Source of the DNA: JAVJPJ01 sp040217295
GTDB lineage: Bacteria; Pseudomonadota; Alphaproteobacteria; Rhodobacterales; Rhodobacteraceae
DNA length: 11,530 bases
NCBI GenBank assembly: GCA_964460185.1
Contig: CAYWTM010000111.1
Coordinates: forward strand, 1-11,530
Direction: 5' to 3'
The translations under genes were made by a program, and so were the position numbers. Below, one piece after another: positions 1-6,551 of this stretch (the first letter of the stretch is position 1; each line of letters opens with the position of its first letter). The notes beneath the pieces are model-generated. The model saw only the letters and a list, made by a program, of their open reading frames with translations, did not search any database and was not told the origin of the DNA.

Positions 1-1
1 G

Positions 2-1843
2 GTCGTCAATGCAGCCGGCCTGTGGGGCCGCGAGGTGGCCGCGATGGCCGGGCTCGAGCTGCCGCTGATCCCGACCGAGCATCAGTATTTCGTAACCGAA
101 ACCATCGCCGAGATTGCCGCGATGGATCGTCGCCTGCCTTCTGTCGCGGATCGCGACGGCGAATATTACCTGCGCCAGGAGGGCAAGGGCCTGCTGGTGG
201 GCGCTTATGAGAAGAACCTGAAATTCTGGGCCGAAGACGGCACGCCGCAAGGCTTTGGCCATGAATTGTTCGCCGATGACCTGGAACGGATCGAGGACAA
301 CATGATGCGCGCCATCGACCGCGTGCCGGTGGTGGGCACGGCCGGCATCAAGCGGGTGATCAACGGCCCGATGATCTGGTCACCCGACAGTTCGGCCCTG
401 TTCGGCCCGGTGCCCGAGATGACCGGCTATTTCTGCTGCAACGGCATCATCCCGGGGTTTTCGCAGAACGGCGGGCTGGGCAAGCTGGCCGCCGAATGGA
501 TGATCGAGGGAGAGCCGTCTCTCGACATGTTCGCCTGGGATATGGCGCGGTTCGGGGCATGGGCCGGAAAGGCCTTTACCAAGGCGCGTGTGGCCGATCA
601 GTACGCCCATCGGTTCAAGATCCATTTCCCCGGCGAGGAACGCGAGGCGGGACGGCCTGTCCGGGTGCGCCCCGCCCATGCGATGCAATCGGACATGGGC
701 GCGCGGTTCGGCCTGAACTTCGGTTGGGAACACCCGTTGTTCTTTGACAAGACCATCGGGGACAGCGCGGGGTTCGCCCGTCAGCCATGGTGGGACGTGG
801 TCGGCCGCGAGGCGCGGTCCCTGCGTGAAAACGCGGGCATCATCGATATTTCGAATTTCGCCAAATACCGGGTGAAGGGGCCGGGCGCCGAGGATTGGCT
901 GAACGCCCTGTTCGCCAACCGGATGCCCACCAAGGTGGGCCGGTCCTGCCTGACGCCGCTGATCGGCAAGCGCGGGGGCGTGGCGGGCGATTTCACCGTC
1001 ACCAGGCTGGCCGAGGATGAATTCTGGGTTCTGGGCGGTGGCGCGGCAGAGCGGTTCCACCAGCGGTTCTTCCGCGCGATCCCCTTGCCCGAGGGCACGA
1101 CCTTCGAGAGCATGACCGAGGCGTATTGCGGCTTCAACGTCGCGGGCCCCCGCGCGCGCGATCTGCTGGCACGTTTGACCAATGCGGATCTGTCGAACGC
1201 GGCTTTCCCGTTCTTCCGATCGGCCCGGATCACGGTTGCTGGCGTGGATTGTGTTGCGATCCGCGTTTCGTTCACCGGCGATCTGGGGTGGGAACTGCAT
1301 TGTGCCGAGGCCGACCAGGTCGCGCTGTACACGGCCCTTCTGGAAGCCGGCCAGGAGGTCGGCGCAGGCCCCGTGGGCAGCCGCGCGCTGATGTCCTTGC
1401 GGCTTGAAAAAGGCTATGGAAGCTGGGGGCGCGACTACAGCCCCGAATACTGGCCCCAGGAAAGCGGCCTGGATGGCCTGATCAAAAGGGACAAGGACTT
1501 TTTGAACAAAGACAGCTGGTTGAAGGTCGAGGCGAATGCACCACGCGAAGACATGATCTTGCTTGAGATCGACGCCGAAAGTGCCGACGCCAGCGGGTCA
1601 GAGCCGATTTTCCTGCCCGATGGAACGCCCGTGGGCCAGGTTTCGTCCGGGGGCTATGGATACACGGTCGGTAAATCCATTGCGCTGGCCTATGTGAAGG
1701 CGGGCTGCGTTGCGCCCGGCGATACGGTCCATGTGGCGATCCTGGGCCGCCCGCATGCGGCGCGGCGACTGGCGGAGGCGCCATTCGATCCCAAGGGCTT
1801 GCGCCTGCGGGACGTGGCGCCGGTGGCCGTGCCCGCGCAATAA
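2..1843 (+). CDS. FAD-dependent oxidoreductase with GcvT C-terminal half, dimethylglycine/sarcosine dehydrogenase family (5' end missing)
   Basis: The reading frame is open from the first bases and runs to TAA at 1841-1843, so the N-terminus (FAD-binding Rossmann part, roughly 200 residues) lies outside the window. The first visible residues, VVNAAGLWGRE, are the end of the DAO FAD domain. An in-frame GTG at 35 is internal, not a start. Domain order from the sequence: DAO remainder (nt 2 to about 490), a central linker domain (about 500-700), GcvT N domain (about 780-1490, with the GDLGWELH and RLEKGYGSWGRDY signatures), and GcvT C domain (about 1545-1830). This architecture is that of dimethylglycine and sarcosine dehydrogenases, which oxidatively demethylate N-methyl glycines and pass the methylene group to folate. 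Exact substrate is open, because the bacterial family has many paralogues. The gene is convergent with the peptidase gene, 4 bp away. Family assignment is firm, substrate is not. Confidence 0.9.
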   Translation, partial: VVNAAGLWGREVAAMAGLELPLIPTEHQYFVTETIAEIAAMDRRLPSVADRDGEYYLRQEGKGLLVGAYEKNLKFWAEDGTPQGFGHELFADDLERIEDNMMRAIDRVPVVGTAGIKRVINGPMIWSPDSSALFGPVPEMTGYFCCNGIIPGFSQNGGLGKLAAEWMIEGEPSLDMFAWDMARFGAWAGKAFTKARVADQYAHRFKIHFPGEEREAGRPVRVRPAHAMQSDMGARFGLNFGWEHPLFFDKTIGDSAGFARQPWWDVVGREARSLRENAGIIDISNFAKYRVKGPGAEDWLNALFANRMPTKVGRSCLTPLIGKRGGVAGDFTVTRLAEDEFWVLGGGAAERFHQRFFRAIPLPEGTTFESMTEAYCGFNVAGPRARDLLARLTNADLSNAAFPFFRSARITVAGVDCVAIRVSFTGDLGWELHCAEADQVALYTALLEAGQEVGAGPVGSRALMSLRLEKGYGSWGRDYSPEYWPQESGLDGLIKRDKDFLNKDSWLKVEANAPREDMILLEIDAESADASGSEPIFLPDGTPVGQVSSGGYGYTVGKSIALAYVKAGCVAPGDTVHVAILGRPHAARRLAEAPFDPKGLRLRDVAPVAVPAQ

Positions 1844-1847
1844 CGGC

Positions 1848-2936
1848 TCAGCCGGATATCACCTTCGCGTCGCGCGGCAGGTCCGACAGGATTTCCGGTC
1901 CGTCGGCGCGCAGGATCACGATATCCTCCAGCCGGATACCGAACCGGCCGGGCAGATAGATGCCCGGCTCGATCGAAAATACCATGCCGTCCTCCAGCAC
2001 CGTTTCGGATGACGCCGTCAGGTAGGGCGGCTCGTGGATTTCGACCCCCATGCCGTGCCCCGTCCGGTGCAGGAAGAACTCGCCATACCCGGCCCGGTCT
2101 ATCACGCCACGCGCGGCCGCATCGACGGCCCTTGCGGGCACGCCGGGGCGCGCTGCCGCCAAGGCGGCCTGAACAGCGGCCTCGACGATGGCATGCACCT
2201 CGGCATACCCCTCGGGCGCATGGCCAAGGATCGCCATGCGCGTGATGTCGGACGAATATCCGCCCATCGCCCCCCCCAGGTCCATCACCACGGCCTGGCC
2301 TGCCTGCAGCACGGTTTCGCCCGTGTGGTGATGCGGATAGGCCCCGTTGGCACCCGCGCCGACAATGGAAAACAGCGGCCGCGCACCCTGATCGGCAAAG
2401 CTCTTGCGAATGATGTCAGCCACGTCACGTTCGGACATGCCCGGGCGCATGGCGTGCCACGCGGCCTGCATCGCCCGGTCGGCAGATCGTGCGTTGGCCT
2501 TGAGCGTGGCGAACTCGGCGGCATCCTTGCGCATTCTGAGCGCGCCGATGGTAGTGGCCGTGAAGTGTCGCGCGGCACCGGGCAGCGCATCTTGCACCAG
2601 CGCCGCGTGATCGGCACGCATGGTTTCATCCAGCACCACGGACCGGGCTCTCGTGGCCCCGAATTTCCGCAACAAACCGGACAGGGCCGCTTCCGGCCCA
2701 TCGGCGTCGTCCCATGTGAAAAAGGGCAGGTCGGTCTGCACCCGCGCGCTGTCGGCCTCGAGGACGGGCATCAGGAAACCTGCATGCTCCGCCGTGATGA
2801 TCGCCAGACAAGGCCGTTCATCGCCGTGGGGGCGAACATCCAGAAGCCACGCCAGATGCGCGCCCGGTCCAAGGGCGACCAGGTCGATCCCCTCGACGGC
2901 CATCGCCCGTCGCAGCAAGGTCAAGCGTTCTGTCAT
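1848..2936 (-). CDS. M24 family metallopeptidase (Xaa-Pro dipeptidase/aminopeptidase type)
   Basis: A 362-residue protein with a short creatinase-type N-terminal domain (about 1-130) and a pita-bread catalytic domain (about 140-360). All five metal ligands of true M24 peptidases can be read: D219 (VMDLGG), D230 (SSDITR), H294 (HRTGHGMG), E323 (SIEPGIY) and E337 (RLEDIV). H202/H203 in the PHHH stretch and H301 in HEPPY are the usual catalytic-site histidines. This supports a cytoplasmic, two-metal Xaa-Pro peptidase. Creatinases, which share the fold, lack the metal ligands. The length fits PepQ-like proteins. Start ATG (2934-2936) has AAAGGG (complement of 2945-2950) 8 nt upstream. It lies 126 bp downstream of the uxuB-like gene on the same strand, so it could be read through from that operon or use its own promoter near 3095-3123. 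No functional link to uronate use is evident. Confidence 0.88.
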   Translation of the reverse strand: MTERLTLLRRAMAVEGIDLVALGPGAHLAWLLDVRPHGDERPCLAIITAEHAGFLMPVLEADSARVQTDLPFFTWDDADGPEAALSGLLRKFGATRARSVVLDETMRADHAALVQDALPGAARHFTATTIGALRMRKDAAEFATLKANARSADRAMQAAWHAMRPGMSERDVADIIRKSFADQGARPLFSIVGAGANGAYPHHHTGETVLQAGQAVVMDLGGAMGGYSSDITRMAILGHAPEGYAEVHAIVEAAVQAALAAARPGVPARAVDAAARGVIDRAGYGEFFLHRTGHGMGVEIHEPPYLTASSETVLEDGMVFSIEPGIYLPGRFGIRLEDIVILRADGPEILSDLPRDAKVISG

Positions 2937-3062
2937 GTGGCGGGCCCTTTCTGTGCGCGCAATGGATGGGTTCAGGCAGTCAGCACGGGACGTGCGGGCA
3001 TGGCAACACCGCTTGCACCGCGCCGGGTATTGAATGCGGACCGAGCAGGTTCCAGCAAAGCT

Positions 3063-4340
3063 TCAACTGTGGGACGCAAACCTTTGAAAGCATGATTCTA
3101 AATCCGATTTGCATGGATGTGACATCTCGGACAGGCCAAGCAGGTGCAATCCCCGCTCCATCACCTTTTCGGGCAATCCCCCGGCCAAAGGGGCAGCGGC
3201 CGGATCGGGTGCGATATCCCCGCGAGCCAGGTAAGCCAGCCAGGCGGCGATCGCGAAGATGGCTTGCGGCGCGCCATCATCCCTTGCCAGCCGCGCCTTG
3301 AGGATGGGGATAATCCGCACCGGCATTTTCTGGCTGCCATCCATTGCGATCTGATCCAGACGGTGACGCATCGCGGCGACAGCGAACCGCGCGTCCAGGG
3401 CGCGACGATAGGCCGGCAGGGTGTCGTGGATGTCTGCCGGTACGATCGCGGTCGCTTCATCCCAAAGCCCCGCGACCGCGCGCGCCAGCACCGGATCGGC
3501 CATTGCCTCATGCACATGGCTGTGCCCGCGCAGCAGCCCCCCATAGGCCAAGAGCGAATGCGCCGCGTTCAGCAGGTGCAGTTTGCGCATCTCGAACGGG
3601 GCCACGTCCTGGGTGATGACCGCGCCCGCCGCCGCCCAATCGGGTCGGGGGGTGGTAAAGGTGTCTTCGATGACCCATTCGCTGAAGGCTTCGGTCAGCA
3701 CGGGGGCCGGTTCGCCCATCTCGCGTCGCAAGGCATCGGTCGTGGCGGGCGTGATGCGATCGACCATCGTGTTCGGGCAGCCCACCCGCATCTGCATGTA
3801 GTCGCCCAGATCTGCGCCCGCCGCCTGCGCGAAACGCAAGATCCCCGCACGAAGCTTGCGGCCGTTATTTCCGATATTGTCACATGAAATCAATGTTATG
3901 GGGCGGCCGGACATCGCGCGCGCCATCAATCCGCGTGTCAGGACGCCGATGGCGCTTTGCGGTGTCGTGCCCGCGAGGTCCGCGGCAATGGCGGGGTGGG
4001 CCAGGTCCAGTTGACCATCATGGCCGAACCCGTAGCCCTTTTCGGTCACGGTCAGGGTGACGATGTGGGTCGCGGGATCGGCGATTGCGCGGATGACGGC
4101 GTCGGGGTCTTCGGGCAGGACCAGAACGCGGTCATGCACGCGCATCGGTGTCCGCGTCACGCCATCGGGGCCTTGAATGGCCAAGGTATAGGCAAAGCCC
4201 GCCGGCGCCAGCGCGTCGCGCAGGTCGGGCCGGGTCATGGCGACCCCCGTGATGCACCAGTCTCCGCCCGCGCGCGCCGTATACCACGCCTGATGGGCGC
4301 GGTGGAAATTGCCAAGGCCCAGATGCACGATGCGTCCCAT
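3063..4340 (-). CDS. uxuB: Mannitol dehydrogenase family oxidoreductase, probable fructuronate reductase (UxuB-like), compact form
   Basis: A 425-residue long-chain polyol dehydrogenase that would reduce D-fructuronate to D-mannonate with NADH in the cytoplasm. The N-terminal Rossmann motif GRIVHLGLGNFHRAH starts at residue 2. SCDNIGNNG (152-160) and PNTMVDRITP (189-198) are family signatures. The catalytic triad K-x4-N-x2-H is present as K253, N258, H261, spaced as in mannitol 2-dehydrogenase. The minus-strand frame is open upstream to 4643, but ATG at 4340-4338 is chosen because the Rossmann strand begins there and it lies 2 nt after the uxaC stop, so translation is probably coupled. At 425 residues it is shorter than the usual 480-500. 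The N-terminal leader of about 40 residues is absent. The last 20 or so residues are encoded in an AT-rich stretch and do not look family-like. The uronate role rests on the adjacent uxaC; another polyol or aldonate substrate is possible. Confidence 0.85.
   Translation of the reverse strand: MGRIVHLGLGNFHRAHQAWYTARAGGDWCITGVAMTRPDLRDALAPAGFAYTLAIQGPDGVTRTPMRVHDRVLVLPEDPDAVIRAIADPATHIVTLTVTEKGYGFGHDGQLDLAHPAIAADLAGTTPQSAIGVLTRGLMARAMSGRPITLISCDNIGNNGRKLRAGILRFAQAAGADLGDYMQMRVGCPNTMVDRITPATTDALRREMGEPAPVLTEAFSEWVIEDTFTTPRPDWAAAGAVITQDVAPFEMRKLHLLNAAHSLLAYGGLLRGHSHVHEAMADPVLARAVAGLWDEATAIVPADIHDTLPAYRRALDARFAVAAMRHRLDQIAMDGSQKMPVRIIPILKARLARDDGAPQAIFAIAAWLAYLARGDIAPDPAAAPLAGGLPEKVMERGLHLLGLSEMSHPCKSDLESCFQRFASHS
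3095..3123 (-). promoter_or_regulatory. Candidate promoter for the M24 peptidase gene
   Basis: On the minus strand GTCACA (3123-3118) and TAGAAT (3100-3095) are separated by 17 nt, a 4/6 and a 5/6 match to the sigma70 -35 and -10 boxes. The stretch 3061-3120 has only 25 G+C in 60 bases in an otherwise very GC-rich window, which fits a promoter. It overlaps the last codons of the uxuB-like gene and would leave a leader of about 150 nt before the peptidase ATG. Box matches alone are weak evidence. Confidence 0.33.
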
Positions 4341-4342
4341 GA

Positions 4343-5719
4343 TCAGGCCGCATCCGCCAGACGATAGGCCTGAACCGCAGCGTCGTGGGCCAGCCACGGG
4401 GCCAGACGGGCCGCATCGGCCGCGCCGAGGAGGCCGCGATCCACCTGGTCGGCCAGATGCAGCGCCACGCCGCGTCGCCACATGTCGTGGCGCGCGGGGA
4501 TCGACAGAAAGGCGCGCGTGTCGTCGTTGAACCCTGCCAGATTGAAATACCCGGCGGTCTCCACGACCCGGTCGAAATAGCGTCGGATGCCGTTGACGCT
4601 GTCGTGGAACCACCATGGCGGCCCCAGCCGCAGGCAGGGCCAATGCCCGGCCATGGGCGCCAGTTCGCGGGCATAGGCGCTTTCGTCGAGGGTAAAGACC
4701 AGCAGGCGAAACCGCGGATCATTGCCGACGCGGTTCAAAAGCGCCTCCAGCCCGCGGGTCCAATCCATGGCGACGGGGATATCGGCCCCCATATCAGGGC
4801 CAAGGGCGTCCAGCAGGGCATGGTTCGTCGACCGGCGCGATCCCGCATGGATCTGCATGACCAAACCGTCCTCGGCGCTCATCTGCGCCATCTCGGTCAG
4901 CATGTGACCATAGTAATGCGCGGCGTCTTGCGCGCTCAGGTCACCGGCCCATGCGCGGGCATGCAGAGTCTCGATCTCGGGGCGGGGCAGCCACAGGGTC
5001 ATCAAGTCGGGAACATCGTGATCCGTGGCCGTGGCCCCAAGCGCGCGGAACGCGGCCCGGCGGGCGCGGATGGCGTCAAGAAACCCGTCATAGGCGGCGC
5101 AATCAGCGCCGGTCATCTGCGACAGGGTCCTGAGGCGGTCGGCATGGCCGGGGCGGGCGGGGTTCAGGATGTCGTCGGGGCGAAAGGTGGGCAAGATGCG
5201 CCCGGGCCAGTCCTGCGCCGCGCCCTGGTGGGCGCTCAGCGGATCGAGCGCGGCATCGGTGGTGGCCAGCCGCGCGATGTTCATCGTGACAAAGGCCGCG
5301 CGCGGGCGCCATTCGGGCCGCTTCAGGGTGGCGTCGATCTGGTCAAAGACGGCATCGGCGGTGTCGGGCGAAAGCTCCGTCTCGATGCCCAGTGTGCGCT
5401 GCAGGGTATGCTCCAGCCAGCCGCGTGTCGGCGTGCCCAGGAACAGGTGCCAGTGATCGGCAAAGACGCGAAAGATGGCGCGCGGGTCGCGCTGGTCCGG
5501 CGGCACGCCAAGGCCCAGGTCGGCCAGCGCCACGCCCTGGCTGTAGAGCATGCGAAACAGGTAATGATCGGGCAGGATCAGCAGCGAGGCGGGATCGGGA
5601 AAGGGCATGTCATCGGCAAACCAGGCCGGGTCGCAATGGCCATGGGGCGAGATGATGGGCAGGCCCGCGATCGCCTCGTACAGGGCAGCGGCAGGGGCGG
5701 GCAGGGCGTGAGCGGTCAT
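4343..5719 (-). CDS. uxaC: Uronate isomerase (glucuronate/galacturonate isomerase)
   Basis: A 458-residue amidohydrolase-superfamily protein, close to the usual 465-475. It interconverts D-glucuronate and D-fructuronate (or galacturonate and tagaturonate), the first cytoplasmic step of uronate catabolism. The metal-binding HxH is H26/H28 in PIISPHGHCDP. H291 lies in MQIHAG, GPPWWFHD (366-373) matches the WWF signature, and the C-terminal FNDDTRAFLSIPARHDMWRR stretch (397-416) corresponds to the family's catalytic Asp and RHE-type loop. It begins with the SPHGHxDP variant instead of the DxHxHL form of E. coli UxaC, pointing to a divergent subfamily. Its ATG overlaps the regulator's TGA by 4 nt (5716-5719, ATGA), and AGGGA (complement of 5729-5733) sits 9 nt upstream. 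The uxuB-like gene follows after 2 nt, so all three should be one transcript. Glucuronate is the likelier substrate given a UxuB-like rather than UxaB partner, but this is inference. Confidence 0.94.
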   Translation of the reverse strand: MTAHALPAPAAALYEAIAGLPIISPHGHCDPAWFADDMPFPDPASLLILPDHYLFRMLYSQGVALADLGLGVPPDQRDPRAIFRVFADHWHLFLGTPTRGWLEHTLQRTLGIETELSPDTADAVFDQIDATLKRPEWRPRAAFVTMNIARLATTDAALDPLSAHQGAAQDWPGRILPTFRPDDILNPARPGHADRLRTLSQMTGADCAAYDGFLDAIRARRAAFRALGATATDHDVPDLMTLWLPRPEIETLHARAWAGDLSAQDAAHYYGHMLTEMAQMSAEDGLVMQIHAGSRRSTNHALLDALGPDMGADIPVAMDWTRGLEALLNRVGNDPRFRLLVFTLDESAYARELAPMAGHWPCLRLGPPWWFHDSVNGIRRYFDRVVETAGYFNLAGFNDDTRAFLSIPARHDMWRRGVALHLADQVDRGLLGAADAARLAPWLAHDAAVQAYRLADAA

Positions 5720-6432
5720 GCAAAAAAATCCCTGTTTTCGGTAATCAGCCGGGACAGCACGTTTAGGATCGATCGCAGATGCGTTCGGGTCACGGCCAGC
5801 GTGCGCTCGACATCCCTGTCAAGGATCGCGGTCAGGATGTTGCGGTGTTCGTCCAGCAATCGCCCCTTGTGGCGCGCGGGCGACAGGGCCAGCACCCGCA
5901 GCCGATCCAGCGCGGCCTTTTCGCGAACCAGCAGGGTTTCCGCGCGCGGATACCCGGTGGCCCGTGCCAGAAGGATATGAAATTCGTTGTCCTGATGTTG
6001 AAACGCCCCGTTGTCGTCTTGCGCCACGGCATCGGCTTGTGCGGTCAGGCAATCCTCTAGAGCGATCCGCAGATCCGGGGCAATGCCGGTTTCGCACAGC
6101 CGTCTGACGGTTGCCAGTTCCAGCCCCTCACGCAGAAATTGCGCCTGGCGGATGTCGTGTTCCGATAGTTTCGAGACATAGTTTCCGCGGCTCGGGCGGG
6201 TCACGATCAGGCCGTCATCGCGCAACAGGGCAAAGGCCTCGCGGACCGGGGTGCGGCTGGCGCCGAACTTCAGGCCGATTTCCGTTTCCGAGACCAGGCA
6301 GCCGGGCGCCAGCGCGGTGGACAGGATCGCGGATCTCAGGGACTCGTGAATCTGTTCGGCCGTTGGGCGGGCCGGGTCGAGACCGGGAAATCTCAACCCG
6401 GCAAGCTCTCGCGCTGTGGGTCTTTCCGTCAT
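5716..6432 (-). CDS. GntR-family (FadR/FCD subfamily) transcriptional regulator of the uronate locus
   Basis: A 238-residue regulator. The winged helix-turn-helix spans about residues 25-90, with the recognition region GASRTPVREAFALL (57-70) and the wing RPSRGNYVS (79-87). The all-helical FCD ligand domain spans about 95-225. D148, H152, H196 and H218 reproduce the Asp-His-His-His pattern that binds a metal in many FCD domains, where the metal helps hold a carboxylate ligand such as a uronate. It is the first gene of the leftward operon, overlaps uxaC by 4 nt, and is divergent from the oxidoreductase/ABC operon. An autoregulated repressor relieved by a uronate or related acid is therefore likely. 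Candidate operators lie directly in front of it (6453-6510). ATG at 6432-6430 has only a weak AGG-type ribosome site. It plays the role of UxuR/ExuR, but orthology cannot be asserted from the sequence alone. Confidence 0.92.
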   Translation of the reverse strand: MTERPTARELAGLRFPGLDPARPTAEQIHESLRSAILSTALAPGCLVSETEIGLKFGASRTPVREAFALLRDDGLIVTRPSRGNYVSKLSEHDIRQAQFLREGLELATVRRLCETGIAPDLRIALEDCLTAQADAVAQDDNGAFQHQDNEFHILLARATGYPRAETLLVREKAALDRLRVLALSPARHKGRLLDEHRNILTAILDRDVERTLAVTRTHLRSILNVLSRLITENRDFFA

Positions 6433-6452
6433 GGCGCCTGTGTGAATGTAGG

Positions 6453-6510
6453 TGACGTTGCCGCGTCAGTATACCGGTATACAGGTTGTTGACAACCGAA
6501 ACACCGGTGT
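6453..6510. promoter_or_regulatory. Phased array of four inverted repeats, candidate GntR operators
   Basis: Four inverted repeats lie in tandem between the divergent genes. TGACG-N6-CGTCA is at 6453-6468. GTATACCGGTATAC, a perfect 14-bp palindrome, is at 6469-6482. GGTTGT-TG-ACAACC is at 6484-6497. ACACCGGTGT, a perfect 10-bp palindrome, is at 6501-6510. Their centres are 6460.5, 6475.5, 6490.5 and 6505.5, exactly 15 bp apart. The third fits the TTGT-ACAA style typical of FCD-GntR sites; the second and fourth share ACCGGT. The second also contains two GTATAC cores 8 bp apart, the core seen in hexuronate-regulator sites. The array overlaps predicted promoter elements of both operons, so binding could shut both. 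The palindromes are plain to see; that they bind this regulator is inferred. Confidence 0.7.
6468..6495 (-). promoter_or_regulatory. Promoter of the gntR-uxaC-uxuB operon
   Basis: On the minus strand TTGTCA (6495-6490) and TATACT (6473-6468) are spaced by 16 nt, each a 5/6 match to the sigma70 consensus. The predicted start would give a leader of about 28 nt to the regulator's ATG. The -10 lies inside the GTATACCGGTATAC palindrome and the -35 inside the GGTTGT-ACAACC repeat, the arrangement expected for steric repression by the operon's own product. Confidence 0.6.
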
Positions 6511-6517
6511 GCAGTGT
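6489..6517 (+). promoter_or_regulatory. Candidate promoter of the rightward oxidoreductase/ABC operon
   Basis: A perfect TTGACA -35 box is at 6489-6494. The best-spaced -10 (CAGTGT, 6512-6517, 17-nt spacer) is poor, so either an activator is needed or the true -10 lies elsewhere. The -35 sits in the third inverted repeat and the spacer covers the fourth, so occupancy of the array would block it. The ribosome site AAGGGGAGG (6531-6539) follows, 12 nt before the ATG at 6552. Confidence 0.4.
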
Positions 6518-6551
6518 GCCGGGCAATCGGAAGGGGAGGTCTGATCCGGCC

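Noticed and set aside
2..1843. GcvT-like protein as the DMSP demethylase DmdA common in Roseobacters
   Set aside because: An FAD-oxidoreductase (DAO) domain precedes the GcvT half, while DmdA is GcvT-only and about 370 residues long.
1848..2936. M24 protein beside a dimethylglycine dehydrogenase-like gene as creatinase (creatine to sarcosine) or as the DMSP lyase DddP
   Set aside because: The five metal ligands of true M24 peptidases are present, whereas creatinase lacks them. DddP is longer (about 445 residues) with a different N-terminal domain. The two genes are also convergent, not an operon.
3060..3091. GCTTTCAA/TTGAAGC imperfect hairpin as terminator of the uxuB-like gene
   Set aside because: The stem is short with a bulge, the loop is about 15 nt and there is no T run. 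It may be chance in an AT-richer stretch.
2034..3095. Long plus-strand open frame (353 codons) opposite the M24 gene
   Set aside because: It is antisense to a gene with full catalytic motifs. Its translation is rich in Arg, Gly, His and Pro with no domain signature, as expected from high-GC codon bias.
2960..3115. Short minus-strand frames between the uxuB-like gene and the peptidase gene (about 35-45 codons)
   Set aside because: They have no ribosome site and no recognisable sequence. One overlaps the uxuB-like tail. I could not support a small protein.
5722..5728. Run of seven A/T at the gntR-uxaC junction as a programmed slippage site
   Set aside because: Both genes have normal stop and start codons in an ATGA overlap, so no frameshift is needed to explain them.
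4385..5980. Long plus-strand open frame (531 codons) opposite uxaC and the end of gntR
   Set aside because: It is a shadow of uxaC. It crosses two real genes, has no recognisable domain and has no ribosome site.
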